Shown here: piece by piece, positions 22,026-30,682 of the stretch | How positions within the stretch are numbered: position 1 is the first letter of the stretch | Layout: every line of letters begins with the position of its first letter | From: Rhynchopus sp. YZ270_cl-10 | Lineage: Eukaryota > Euglenozoa > Diplonemea > Diplonemida > Diplonemidae | Length of the DNA stretch: 64,000 bases | NCBI GenBank assembly: GCA_964035575.1 | Contig: OZ037908.1 | Location: 1-64,000 of the forward strand | Direction: 5' to 3' | Program-made: the position numbers and the translations under genes | The notes under the pieces: generated by a model | The model's database searches: none | What the model was told of the DNA's origin: nothing | The model's input: only the letters and a program-made list of their open reading frames with translations

Positions 22026-22305
22026 GTGTTGTTCAACTTAGCCCTAGGCTCGACTTTTTTTTGTTCCACATCAAACTGGACAGGGCAAGGGGGGTACGTT
22101 TATAATGCACATGAAAGGCGCTTGGTCCGAGCGAAGCGAGGGCCAAAAGTCTTACAATCAGTACATGTGCCGGTTTAGTTAGAACGAGGCACAAAAGTGA
22201 ATTAAACGAGGGAGATATTTGTCATCAGCATGTCGCCCTATTATGTATCGTTGTTTGCCGAGCGAAGCGAGGCATACAACTATATTTAGCTCTATGACAA
22301 TTTGG
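21968..22305 (-). other. LINE leader with long poly(A), unit 2
   Basis: On the element's strand a 280-bp leader is followed by about 57 A before the ORF region. In unit 1 the same tract is about 22 A in an otherwise near-identical leader. A poly(A) upstream of the ORF is odd: either the leader is a separate poly(A)-tailed retroelement captured by the LINE, or it is an internal A tract that mutates fast by slippage. Confidence 0.6.
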
Positions 22306-22728
22306 TGACGGGCTAAAAAACCTGTCGTTCTTGTGTGACACTTCCATGGAAACGTGATGAGGACCACACTTTTTTTACAGGTGGTTTTTTTTTGTATGCA
22401 CCTCACGCACTGGGCAGGTGGTCCGCTATTCGCTTCCCACGGGGCGCTCGCGTGCGCGCTTCGCGCGCCCGCTCGCGGTAACGTGTACAAAAAAACTCTA
22501 TGGTCACTTTTTTGCACTATTGTGTGCTGGGAAGCATGCCACAAGTGTCATGTTTTACAAGGTAAAAATGACCGAAAAAGCTGATTTCTGAACACGACTG
22601 AAAAAAAATTTTTTTTTGGGCCTCAATACCCCCAAACAACACGTTAAGCCCAAAAAATTCACTTTTGGATGAGCAACTATTTATTTAAAAAAATCGATTT
22701 TTTGGTCAAATCCCCTCTGGTGGTGAGG

Positions 22729-22763
<35 letters not shown>

Positions 22764-22850
22764 TGTGTGTGTGTGGGTGTGTAGTGTGTGTGGTGTGGGT
22801 GGCGCACATCTCTATAGTAAAGACTAAAAAACTAAGGTTTTTTAGGATTT
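22306..22850 (+). repeat. Mosaic repeat unit 1 (internally deleted)
   Basis: It starts GGTGACGGGCTAAAAAACCT and ends ...AAGGTTTTTTAGGATT. Compared with the complete unit at 23,151-23,910 it lacks the middle (from just after GTGTACAAAAAAAC to the GCTGGGAAGC block) and a short stretch before the CTGAACACGACTG block. It contains a (GT)n tract at about 22,732-22,800. The start and the reverse complement of the end share CTAAAAAACCT, a possible 11-bp terminal inverted repeat. No coding capacity is recognised. Confidence 0.7.
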
Positions 22851-23028
22851 TTGGCCGAATGCCACATGTCATTTGGCAGTCCATTTTTTGAACAGGACTG
22901 TCTTAAATTTTTTTTTTGGGCCTCAATACCCCCAAACAACACGTTAAGCCCAAAAAATTCACTTTTGGATGAGCAACTATTTATTTAAAAAAATCGATTT
23001 TTTGGTCAAATCCCCTCTGGTGGTGAGG

Positions 23029-23063
<35 letters not shown>

Positions 23064-23150
23064 TGTGTGTGTGTGGGTGTGTAGTGTGTGTGGTGTGGGT
23101 GGCGCACATCTCTATAGTAAAGACTAAAAAACTAAGGTTTTTTAGGATTT
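22851..23150 (+). repeat. Mosaic repeat unit 2 (truncated at its left)
   Basis: It begins at TTGGCCGAATGCCACATGTC, which is internal to the complete unit, and then runs to the common right end including the (GT)n tract. The junction with the previous copy falls in a shared GATTTTT, suggesting microhomology. Confidence 0.7.
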
Positions 23151-23910
23151 GGTGACGGGCTAAAAAACCTGTCGTTCTTGTGTGACACTTCCATGGAAAC
23201 GTGATGAGGACCTCACCTTTTTTTACAGGTGGTTTTTTTTGTAAGGACCTCACACACTGGGCAGGCGGTCAGCTATTCGCTTCCCGCGGGGCGTTCGCGT
23301 GCGCGCTTCGCGCGCCCGCTCACGGTAACGTGTACAAAAAAACCTCACTCGTGCCTTCATGAACTGGCCTGTAAAGTGGCCTGTAAAAAGTGGTGTTTTT
23401 GTGGTAAACGCCAGATGGTCAAAAGAGTGATCTGAGCATATTCCCCAGGTATAACTGGTACTCAAAAAGTTCATTAACGAAGGAATCTTGCACTTTTGAC
23501 CATCACATATTAGATGTGTTTTTTCAGGTTTTTCAATGCACTTTCCTGTACTGGGAAGCATGCCACAAGTGTCATGTTTTACAAGGCAAAAATGACCAAA
23601 AAAGCTGATTTTTGGCCGAATGCCACATGTCATTTGGCAGTCCAATTTCTGAACACGACTGAAAAAAAAATTTTTTTTGGGCCTCAATACCCCCAAACAA
23701 CACGTTAAGCCCAAAAAATTCACTTTTGGATGAGCAACTATTTATTTAAAAAAATCGATTTTTTGGTCAAATCCCCCTGGTGGTGAGGGGGTGTGTGTGT
23801 GTGTGTGTGTGGGTGTGTGTGGGTGTGCTGTGTGTGGGTGTGTAGTGTGTGTGGTGTGGGTGGCGCACATCTCTATAGTAAAGACTAAAAAACTAAGGTT
23901 TTTTAGGATT
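23151..23910 (+). repeat. Mosaic repeat unit 3 (most complete, about 760 bp)
   Basis: This has the full order: GGTGACGGGCTAAAAAACC head; GCGCGCTTCGCGCGC palindrome; unique middle; GGGAAGCATGCCACAAG block; Cys/Trp-free A/T tract; (GT)n; and the AAGGTTTTTTAGGATT tail. A 157-codon minus-strand frame exists but resembles no family I know and is absent from the sister copies, so I do not call it a gene. Confidence 0.7.
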
Positions 23911-24029
23911 TGGGATAAAGGAGGGGTGAACATTAACACGGGAGAGGCAGGGGTGAATATAGACTGTCCAGTCTGTGTGGTTTTGCTGTATTTCCAGTAT
24001 TGGTGCCCAGCTGGTTCTGGAGGGGAGGA
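23911..24029 (-). mobile_element. 5'-truncated LINE fragment (3' end only)
   Basis: About 120 bp match 14,180-14,298, the extreme 3' end of the tandem LINE, in the same orientation. The left edge abuts the preceding repeat at a shared ATTTGG and the right edge breaks at GAGGGGAGGA. A minimal 5'-truncated insertion is the simplest reading. Confidence 0.6.
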
Positions 24030-24375
24030 GGCCACTCCGGTGCACAGGGTGCCGGTCCGGTGCACAGGGTGCCCCCAAAAAATCCGGTGCACAGGGTGCC
24101 AAAAAATCCGGTGCACAGGGTGCTTTTTAGCCGGGGCTTATAACGTGGGGGGCACCCTGTGCACCGGATTGCGAACCCGTAATGGCACCCTGTGCACCGG
24201 ATTAAAAGGGGCACCCTGTGCACCGGATTTTTAGGGGCACCCTGTGCACCGTTTTTTGCGGGCACCCTGTGCACCGGATCCAGTGCCAAAAAGGCACCCT
24301 GTGCACCTTTTGGGGGCACCCTGTGCACCGGATTTGGAACCACTATGTCACCCTGTGCACCGGATCCAGGCTTCC
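24030..24375. repeat. Cluster of GCACCCTGTGCACC words, both orientations
   Basis: The left four words read GGTGCACAGGGTGC and the right eight or so read GCACCCTGTGCACC. They face each other across TTTTTAGCCGGGGCTTATAACG at about 24,123-24,145. Linkers of 4-25 bp vary freely while the 14-mer is nearly invariant. The core GTGCAC is a palindrome. Confidence 0.85.
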
Positions 24376-25260
24376 AATATTACTCACCCAGTTTTAGAAA
24401 CACTGGCATATTGTGTTGTCCAGGTTCGTGTGGTTAAACAGGTGTTTGGGCTTCACGCACTGAGCAGGTTCTAGGTTGCGTTATCCGGCTGGTGTGGTGG
24501 TGCGGGTGCGCGGGGTTCGGGAAACGTTATCTGGTTCGTGTGGTCGATAAGCTGGCTGGTGGGTGCGGGTGCGCGGGAACCTGCTGGTTCTAGGTTGCGT
24601 TATCTGGTTCAAGGTTACGGTATCCGGCTGGTGGTTGGTGCGGGTTTGCGGGTTTGCGGGTGCGCGGGTTTGCGGGTTCTAGGTTGCGTTATCCGGCTGG
24701 TGTGGTTGTGCGGGTGCGCGGGGTTCGGGCAACGTTATCCGGCTGGTGTGGTGGTGCGGGTGCGCGGGGTTCGGGCAACGTTATCTGGTTCGTGTGGTCG
24801 ATAAGCTGGCTGGTGGGTGCGGGTGCGCGGGAACCTGCTGGTTCTAGGTTGCGTTATCTGGTTCTAGGTTACGGTATCCGGCTGGTGGTTGGTGCGGGTT
24901 TGCGGGTTTGCGGGTGCGCGGGTTTGCGGGTTCTAGGTTGCGTTATCCGGCTGGTGTGGTTGTGCGGGTGCGCGGGGTTCGGGCAACGTTATCCGGCTGG
25001 TGTGGTGGTGCGGGTGCGCGGGGTTCGGGCAACGTTATCTGGTTCGTGTGGTCGATAAGCTGGCTGGTGAGTGCGGGTGCGCGGGAACCTGCTGGTTCTA
25101 GGTTACGGTATCCGGCTGGTGTGGTTGATAGGGTTCTCGGGGTTCAGGCACTTTATCTGGTTGGTGTGGTCGATAAGCTGGCGGGTGGGTGCAGGTGTGC
25201 AAACCCGCAAACCCGTGGGAATCTGCAGGTTGCGTTATCTGGTTGGTGTGGTTGTGAGGG
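24376..25260 (+). repeat. 254-bp G-rich satellite containing GGGTTTGC seeds
   Basis: Blocks at about 24,640-24,893 and 24,894-25,147 repeat with a 254-bp period, with partial copies on each side. The vocabulary is GTTATCCGGCTGGTGTGG, GTGCGGGTGCGCGGG and GGTTCTAGGTTGCG. Each monomer holds short runs of the octamer (CGGGTTTGCGGGTTTGCGGG) identical to the array at 1-8,600. Related sequence recurs weakly at 26,920-26,970. Confidence 0.8.
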
Positions 25261-25500
25261 TTTTTTGTTGCGCCTGCTGGTTGGTGCTTTGTGGGTGGGC
25301 ATATGTGTTGTTGGCCATGTTGGCCATGTGTTGTTGCACCACCATGCTTCCCTGAGAGATGGCTTTTTTTCTTGTGTATACTGTATACTGTGTATATTTC
25401 TTTAGTGAGTTTCTGCTTTATGTGAGGTTCTTGGGCTACTAAAGTGGTTTGTGTTGTACTAGTCCTCACTGTAATACTATGCTTCCCTGCTGATGGAGGG

Positions 25501-25997
25501 TGTACTGTGTACTGTGTACTGTGTACTGTGTACTGTGTACTGTGTACTGTGTACTGTGTACTGTGTACTGTGTACTGTGTACTGTGTACTGTGTACTGTG
25601 TACTGTGTACTGTGTACTGTGTACTGTGTACTGTGTACTGTGTACTGTGTACTGTGTACTGTGTACTGTGTACTGTGTACTGTGTACTGTGTACTGTGTA
25701 CTGTGTACTGTGTACTGTGTACTGTGTACTGTGTACTGTGTACTGTGTACTGTGTACTGTGTACTGTGTACTGTGTACTGTGTACTGTGTACTGTGTACT
25801 GTGTACTGTGTACTGTGTACTGTGTACTGTGTACTGTGTACTGTGTACTGTGTACTGTGTACTGTGTACTGTGTACTGTGTACTGTGTACTGTGTACTGT
25901 GTACTGTGTACTGTGTACTGTGTACTGTGTACTGTGTACTGTGTACTGTGTACTGTGTACTGTGTACTGTGTACTGTGTACTGTGTACTGTGTACTG
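25501..25997 (+). repeat. (TGTACTG)71 heptamer array
   Basis: This is 497 bp, exactly 71 copies of TGTACTG with no variant. Degenerate seed text (TGTATACTGTATACTGTG) lies just upstream at 25,374-25,395. All frames are open in both directions, which is an artefact of the unit. Confidence 0.97.
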
Positions 25998-26107
25998 CTA
26001 CTCAGAATATGTTTTCCTTGGTCAGAGGCTCCATACAGGTGAAAGGTGAAAAGTTTTTCAAGCAAAAAAAAAGTTTTGCCTGTGAAAGTCATAGGGTGCC
26101 AATCTCA

Positions 26108-26265
26108 AGGGCACCCTGTGCACCCTTTTTCCGGACCCAAAAAGGCACCCTGTGCACCCTTTCTCGGGGGCCAAAAGCACCCTGTGCACCTTTTCAAAAT
26201 CCAGTTCCGGGGGGTTTCGGGAGAGTTTCGTGCAGTGGGTTTTCAGGCACCCTGTGCACCTTAGA
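26108..26265 (+). repeat. GCACCCTGTGCACC words, second cluster
   Basis: Four words, all in one orientation, are separated by 15-65 bp of unrelated linker. The cluster sits between the heptamer array and the LINE remnant. Confidence 0.75.
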
Positions 26266-26267
26266 TA

Positions 26268-26501
26268 CCGGGGAGGAAGGGGCGGGATGGGGCTTTCTTT
26301 TTACAATACGAAGTTCCTTTCTTGTTACTTTGCGGGTTTACGGGTGGGGGGTTGGGTCCTGTGCTGCTGTCTCTGGCGCCGTTTCCTTCTCGTTGCCTGT
26401 CGTGTGTGCCCCTTTTTTTTTTTTTTTTACAAGGCAATGAAGTACAGAAACTGTAGCTTTAGAAATCGTTGGTTTTTTTTTTTTTTTTTTTGGTGTTGTT
26501 T
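26268..26501 (-). mobile_element. Shrunken LINE derivative built of colinear fragments
   Basis: Pieces match the LINE in the same orientation and order: 14,296-14,357, then a short GCGGGTTTACGGGT patch of octamer array, then 16,122-16,181, then the poly-T junction 21,957-22,031. The last piece is interrupted by about 44 bp of other sequence. More than 95% of the element is missing. Confidence 0.7.
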
Positions 26502-26682
26502 CTAAGGAGCTAAGGAGCTAAGGAGCTAAGGAGCTAAGGAGCTAAGGAGCTAAGGAGCTAAGGAGCTAAGGAGCTAAGGAGCTAAGGAGCTAAGGAGCTA
26601 AGGAGCTAAGGAGCTAAGGAGCTAAGGAGCTAAGGAGCTAAGGAGCTAAGGAGCTAAGGAGCAAAGGAGCTAAGGAGCAAAG
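26502..26682 (+). repeat. (CTAAGGAG)n octamer array
   Basis: About 22 units of CTAAGGAG; only the last few carry GCAAAGGA variants. It starts directly after the GGTGTTGTTT end of the LINE remnant. Confidence 0.95.
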
Positions 26683-26689
26683 GGGACAC

Positions 26690-26900
26690 AGGGCGCCCCC
26701 AAAAAATCGGGTGCACAGGGTGCTTTTTAGCCAGGGCTTATAACGTGGGGGGCACCCTGTGCACCCGATTGCAAACCCGTATTGGCACCCTGTGCACCAT
26801 TTTTTTGGGGGCACCCTGTGCACCCGATCCAGTCTTGCAATATTGGTGACCGGGCTTGAGAAACACTGGGGCTTTGTGTTGTTATCGACAGGTTCGTGTG
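26690..26900 (+). repeat. Second copy of the GTGCAC-word element
   Basis: This is a diverged, shorter copy of 24,088-24,440. It has one inverted word, the CTTATAACGTGGGG centre, three direct words, then GATCCAGTCTTGCAATATTGG and the GGTTCGTGTGGTTA tail. The word here ends CACCCGAT instead of CACCGGAT, so words changed together within a copy. Confidence 0.7.
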
Positions 26901-26975
26901 GTTATTCGGATGCTATTCAGGCACAGGTTTGCGGGTTCGCTGGTTCTACGTTGCGTTATCTGGCGGACACCTGAT

Positions 26976-27296
26976 TTTAGTGCGGACTGCTTTCACAAAG
27001 GGTGTTTCAAACCACCAAAAGTGCTGGTTGCTTTACCTGAAGTACGGACGAGGATGGATGCGATCAACAAACAACAAACAACGAATAAATAAAGAAGGGG
27101 GTATTTCATTTCTGGGTGATGAGTTCGGTTTCTGGGTGTTTCCTGGGCACCCAGGCACCTGGGAACTGGCACATTTTAGGGAGAGGTACACAGGTACATG
27201 GCAACTGTTGGTGGGTTTGGAAATAGTGCATGGAAATAGAGGGCTAAAAAATAGGTAACTGTAGTGGAACGTTTCCATTCCGAAGGTTCAGCAGCA
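26976..27296. other. Spacer downstream of the flavin reductase
   Basis: There is no ORF of interest. The CCTGGGCACCCAGGCACCTGGG stretch at about 27,140-27,162 can form a small hairpin. It probably contains the 3' untranslated region of the reductase. Confidence 0.4.
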
Positions 27297-28601
27297 CTAA
27301 CTGAATCCACACTTCAGCGCACCGGAACAGGGAACCCACTGTTCCACCCCTATGGAAGAAAGCATATCTTGCGTGTCTACCACCATTGCCTCTGGGCCAC
27401 ACACTGCTACCATTGTATCTGCGGTGAGAAAGCCTGCCACCTCAGGGTCTCCTTCTAGCTTCGCACGCACATACTGCTTAGGCGATTCCTGACTGTATGC
27501 GACAACGCATCGGTCGATTCCTTGCACTGATGATGTGAACCCTGAGTCTGCAGGCACACGACACCCATGGTAAAGCCACAGCTCGCGCCCTTCGCCTTCC
27601 AGCTGCTGCCCAATGCGCAGCATCGGTGCTACACCACTACCAGCGGATACCAGCAGCAGACGGCGTGGGTTGCGTGACTTCACTAATTCATACAGGGCAT
27701 CGCCCTCATGTACTGCAGTCCCGGGTAGTGGTCCGCCCACGTAGCATCGTGCACCCGCACGCATGCTGGCGAGGGTGTGTCCCCCACTTCTGTGGTCGCG
27801 TATGAGGAAGTCCGCGCGGCCCGCACGCATCGCCAGGTTCGAGAAATAGCGTGCCTTCAGCTGCGGCAGCACCGACAGCAGCTTCGCCAGCGGCGGCAGA
27901 CATGACGGGTAGCGCTCAAGCAGAGTAACGAAGTTGCAATGCCCATCGCGGAAGAGCGCGCGGTACTCCGCTACGTGCGCTGCGGAGGCAAGCCTGTGGA
28001 GCGCACCCTTTTGCTCGGCATCTGCTGCGTGGTCGCCAAGCACACGCAGCACGTTCTGCCGGACACTGAGCTTCGAGGTGATGTCTGTGAAATAGCGGAA
28101 GATGTCCGACACGAGGAAGGGTTTGTCCTGTGGGATCCAGTGTGGGTATGTCGGAGCGTCCACACCTGCGGAGAAGACGCTTGGGAGTACGTGGACACAG
28201 CGCTCCTCATACGCAAGACGTCGCATGAGGTACGTAACGTGCGTGTCGCTGTTGCAGCAGAAGAGGGGGAGCGTGGCTGCTGTGCACAGGTCTGCACCTT
28301 TGCACTCTGTGCGGATGGGTGCAAGCTCCCCACACTCCTCCACAGGGGATGTGTGCACGGTGAGCGGCGTGAGTCCGTACACGCTCTCCACCACGGTGCC
28401 CGCGCCTTCATGCTGTGCGACACGCACACAGTTCTGCGGTGGGTCAAACGGGTTCACTGCGCCGCCGACAGTTCGGACCTGTGAGACAGGTGCCGCAGTG
28501 TCCAACGTTGCCTCAACCTCGTCGTAGTATCGGTCCCACACACACGGGTCGCAGCCACTCCCGCAGCACATCTCATCCGTGGGAGGCTCTGGTCGTGTCA
28601 T
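27297..28601 (-). CDS. CPR-like FAD/NADPH oxidoreductase with oxidoreductase-like N-terminal motif
   Basis: A 434-residue enzyme likely to pass electrons from NADPH through FAD to an unknown acceptor. Residues about 12-25 carry CCGSGCDPCVWDRY, the Cys-rich motif of the 'oxidoreductase-like, N-terminal' family. About 70-280 resemble the FAD/connecting domain of cytochrome P450 reductase (SDIFRYFTDITSK, then RYFS at about 251 in place of RYYS). About 315-434 form the NADPH half (SAGSGVAPMLR, LYHGCR, YSQESPKQYV, VCGPEAM). There is no flavodoxin (FMN) domain, so it is not a full diflavin reductase. The ATG at 28,601 is the first in frame; the frame extends upstream only through a GTG. An 11-codon upstream ORF ends in a TGA overlapping this ATG (ATGA). 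No introns. Confidence 0.85.
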   Translation of the reverse strand: MTRPEPPTDEMCCGSGCDPCVWDRYYDEVEATLDTAAPVSQVRTVGGAVNPFDPPQNCVRVAQHEGAGTVVESVYGLTPLTVHTSPVEECGELAPIRTECKGADLCTAATLPLFCCNSDTHVTYLMRRLAYEERCVHVLPSVFSAGVDAPTYPHWIPQDKPFLVSDIFRYFTDITSKLSVRQNVLRVLGDHAADAEQKGALHRLASAAHVAEYRALFRDGHCNFVTLLERYPSCLPPLAKLLSVLPQLKARYFSNLAMRAGRADFLIRDHRSGGHTLASMRAGARCYVGGPLPGTAVHEGDALYELVKSRNPRRLLLVSAGSGVAPMLRIGQQLEGEGRELWLYHGCRVPADSGFTSSVQGIDRCVVAYSQESPKQYVRAKLEGDPEVAGFLTADTMVAVCGPEAMVVDTQDMLSSIGVEQWVPCSGALKCGFS

Positions 28602-28654
28602 CTTGTGTGGTCTGGCTTTCGTGAGAAGTTCATGAGGTGGGTGTGTGGTTTCCA

Positions 28655-28676
28655 CTGTGAGGGAAAAAAAAAATAC
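28655..28676 (-). promoter_or_regulatory. Probable splice-acceptor-like tract upstream of the reductase
   Basis: On the minus strand a run of ten T then CCCTCACAG lies 54 nt before the start codon, a strong pyrimidine tract plus AG. As the gene has no visible upstream exon, trans-splicing is one explanation; an unseen 5' intron is the other. Confidence 0.4.
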
Positions 28677-30634
28677 GTAAGGGTGGCAGAGGTGGTTTGC
28701 TTTTGTTTAGGTTCAAAAAGTTTTCGCTGGATGGAAACACAAACCAATGAAACTACATTTCTGAAGGCACGGTTGCAGGGGAGAGGTTTGGGGGTTTCCT
28801 TTCTGCGGTACGGTTCGCGTTTGTGTTGTTTTATTATTATTATTTGACATTATTCGACATTATTTGACATTATTTGACCAAATTGACATTATTGACATTA
28901 GGACGATAACCAGAAATGTCTGTGGCTTAGAACATCGAGCATGGCTGCTTTTTGACAAGCCGCACACAAGGACGTTCAATAACGACCCCGTCTCAGAAAA
29001 AATAATTGGTTTCATAAGAATTGTGGAAAAATTGTCCTCAAGACATGCCACATTTGCGGCGTCGTGAGGGCAAAAAAAAGGGTGAAGGGGAAGAGTGCCC
29101 TAAGCCTCTCGTACTTAGTCATCTTTTTAAGGGGAAATTAGGTATGCATGTGTTGCAAACTGCAATTTTAAGAGTATCCGGGGGGGACGTTAACAACAGG
29201 GGCCAAAGACCAGACCAGGCAAGATATGCTGGACAAAACACATTCGATAACCGCAACAAGAACATATCATGGCAGGACCAGTCAAAAGCCACTGAGATGG
29301 GCACAAGGGGGTGGATGGGTACAACCTGTGTCTGATTTAGTGATGTGTACCCCTTCCCCCACGTTTTGCAAACAAAAAACAAACAAAAAAAAAAAAAAAA
29401 AAAACACTTCGAAAAACGTTTGAGGGCGAGTGGGGCTAAAATTGGTCAGATGTTAACAATCACCTCGTGTCATCTGAACAAAAAAATAAAAATTTAGTCT
29501 CGCAAAACGCCTTCCACTGGATGGATGCAGACACAGCAAAAACGGAGAGAGATCACGCAGATCTGACCAACGTTTTACTCGATTGAAAAGGGAAAAAAGA
29601 AAAGTTTATAAAATGACCTAAGTCTCTCGTGCTTAGTCACCTTGGAAAAGAACCGGCCGGGGTCAAAGAAAAGGGGACGTGATTGAAGGGGAAAAGAAAA
29701 GTTGGCAACCTAGTCACAGTGCTTAGGTCACCTTAAGTGAAAACGATACAGATATTTCCAGTTAAGAAGGGGGAAGGGGGAAACTCAAAGAAGCGGGCCC
29801 TATTGTGAGAAACAGAGACACGACAGAGGGTGCGTGGGCGAAACAAAAAATTTAAGTTAAAAGCGCAAAACGCGTCCCTCTGCCTCTCTCTTCTGCTGGT
29901 GAGGGCACCCAAACAAGAAGTGAACAAAAAGAACAGAGTCAGCCTGCCCCTGCTGGGGTCGTGTTCACACACCTGGCACAAAAAAAAAAGGCCCGTCTGT
30001 GGTGTGGAAGCCCATCCCAGCCAGAGTGTCAAACGGCCACCCTGACTCGCACCGACAACACAGCGAATGATTTTCCCTCCTACTAAGAAGTGCAAAATGG
30101 GGAGGGGCAAAAAAAAAAAAAAGAGAGAAAAAAATGCTGTGAACTAGAGGCAAAGCAGGAAAAAGGTGCTGTTGCTTTTGAGCTTGGTCTACTCATCTGT
30201 TGTGCAAAAAAAAAAGAAGGAAAAAAAGGAGGAAAAAAATTTTTGGGACAATTTTCCCAACAATTTTTTTTGTTTTGATAACTCTTTGTACTCTCACGAA
30301 GCGCCATGAACGGACGTAATTACCACTGCTGGCGAGCACATTATTTTTTTGTTTGTTTTTGTTTTGTTTTCCCACCCACAACTCCGCAACTGATGTAGGG
30401 TGGCTTGAAGCCAAGGTAACACCAACAGAGCAGCGGGGGGGAAAGAAACAACTCGCCTTTGAAAATGTCTTTAAAAACCCTAGAAACGGCATGGCTGCAC
30501 CGAGCACCGCAACAAGAAGACACTCATTGTCATCGGAGGACACAGGCACTAAAGAAAAGTTTGTGGTGAGCCCATTCTTCTTAGTCACAGAGAACAATAC
30601 TTTCAAAAAAAAAAAAAAAAAAAAAAATGTTGAC
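28677..30634. other. Gene-poor spacer
   Basis: No credible coding frame. It holds degenerate repeats of TTTGACATTA at 28,838-28,903, several poly(A)/(T) runs, and three hairpin-family copies (listed separately). Confidence 0.6.
29095..29736 (-). repeat. Hairpin family H1, three copies
   Basis: Copies at about 29,095-29,126, 29,611-29,643 and 29,708-29,735. The first has TCATCTT on the plus strand opposite the usual outer arm; the third is the most diverged (CCTAGTCACAGTGCTTAGG). Confidence 0.75.
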
Positions 30635-30665
30635 AAGATGAACCTAAACCTCGTTTAGTCACCTT
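30635..30665 (-). repeat. Hairpin family H1, copy 18-48 bp past the RetSat-like stop codon
   Basis: AAGATGAACCTAAACC-type text with a shortened loop lies between a run of about 20 A and an A-rich tract. It is immediately 3' of the neighbouring minus-strand gene, so it is very likely inside that gene's 3' untranslated region. Confidence 0.75.
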
Positions 30666-30682
30666 TAAAAAAAAATGCACAT

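Larger units (their letters stand above)
14179..22305 (-). mobile_element. RLE-type LINE, tandem unit 2, apparently full length (about 8.1 kb)
   Basis: On the minus strand the unit starts at 22,305 with the same leader as unit 1 (CAAATTGTCATAGAGC...). It continues through an A tract of about 57 (T at 21,968-22,024), a 2,331-codon ORF and a 3' untranslated region, and abuts the leader of unit 1 at 14,178/14,179 with no intervening host DNA. This is a head-to-tail tandem with a period of about 8.1 kb. Leader hairpins of the type CGAGCGAAGCGAG occur twice per unit (14,007 and 14,133; 22,127 and 22,256). I could not identify a target-site duplication. Confidence 0.8.

Noticed and set aside
23250-23723. 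157-codon minus-strand ORF in the mosaic repeat
   Set aside because: No recognisable domain, not preserved in the two sister copies, and it crosses several homopolymers.
24030-24375. CRISPR-like array
   Set aside because: The 14-bp word is too short, spacing is irregular, orientation flips midway, and the genome is eukaryotic with no cas genes.
25444-26440. Repeat ORFs encoding VYCVLCT and the reverse
   Set aside because: Translation of the (TGTACTG)n array.
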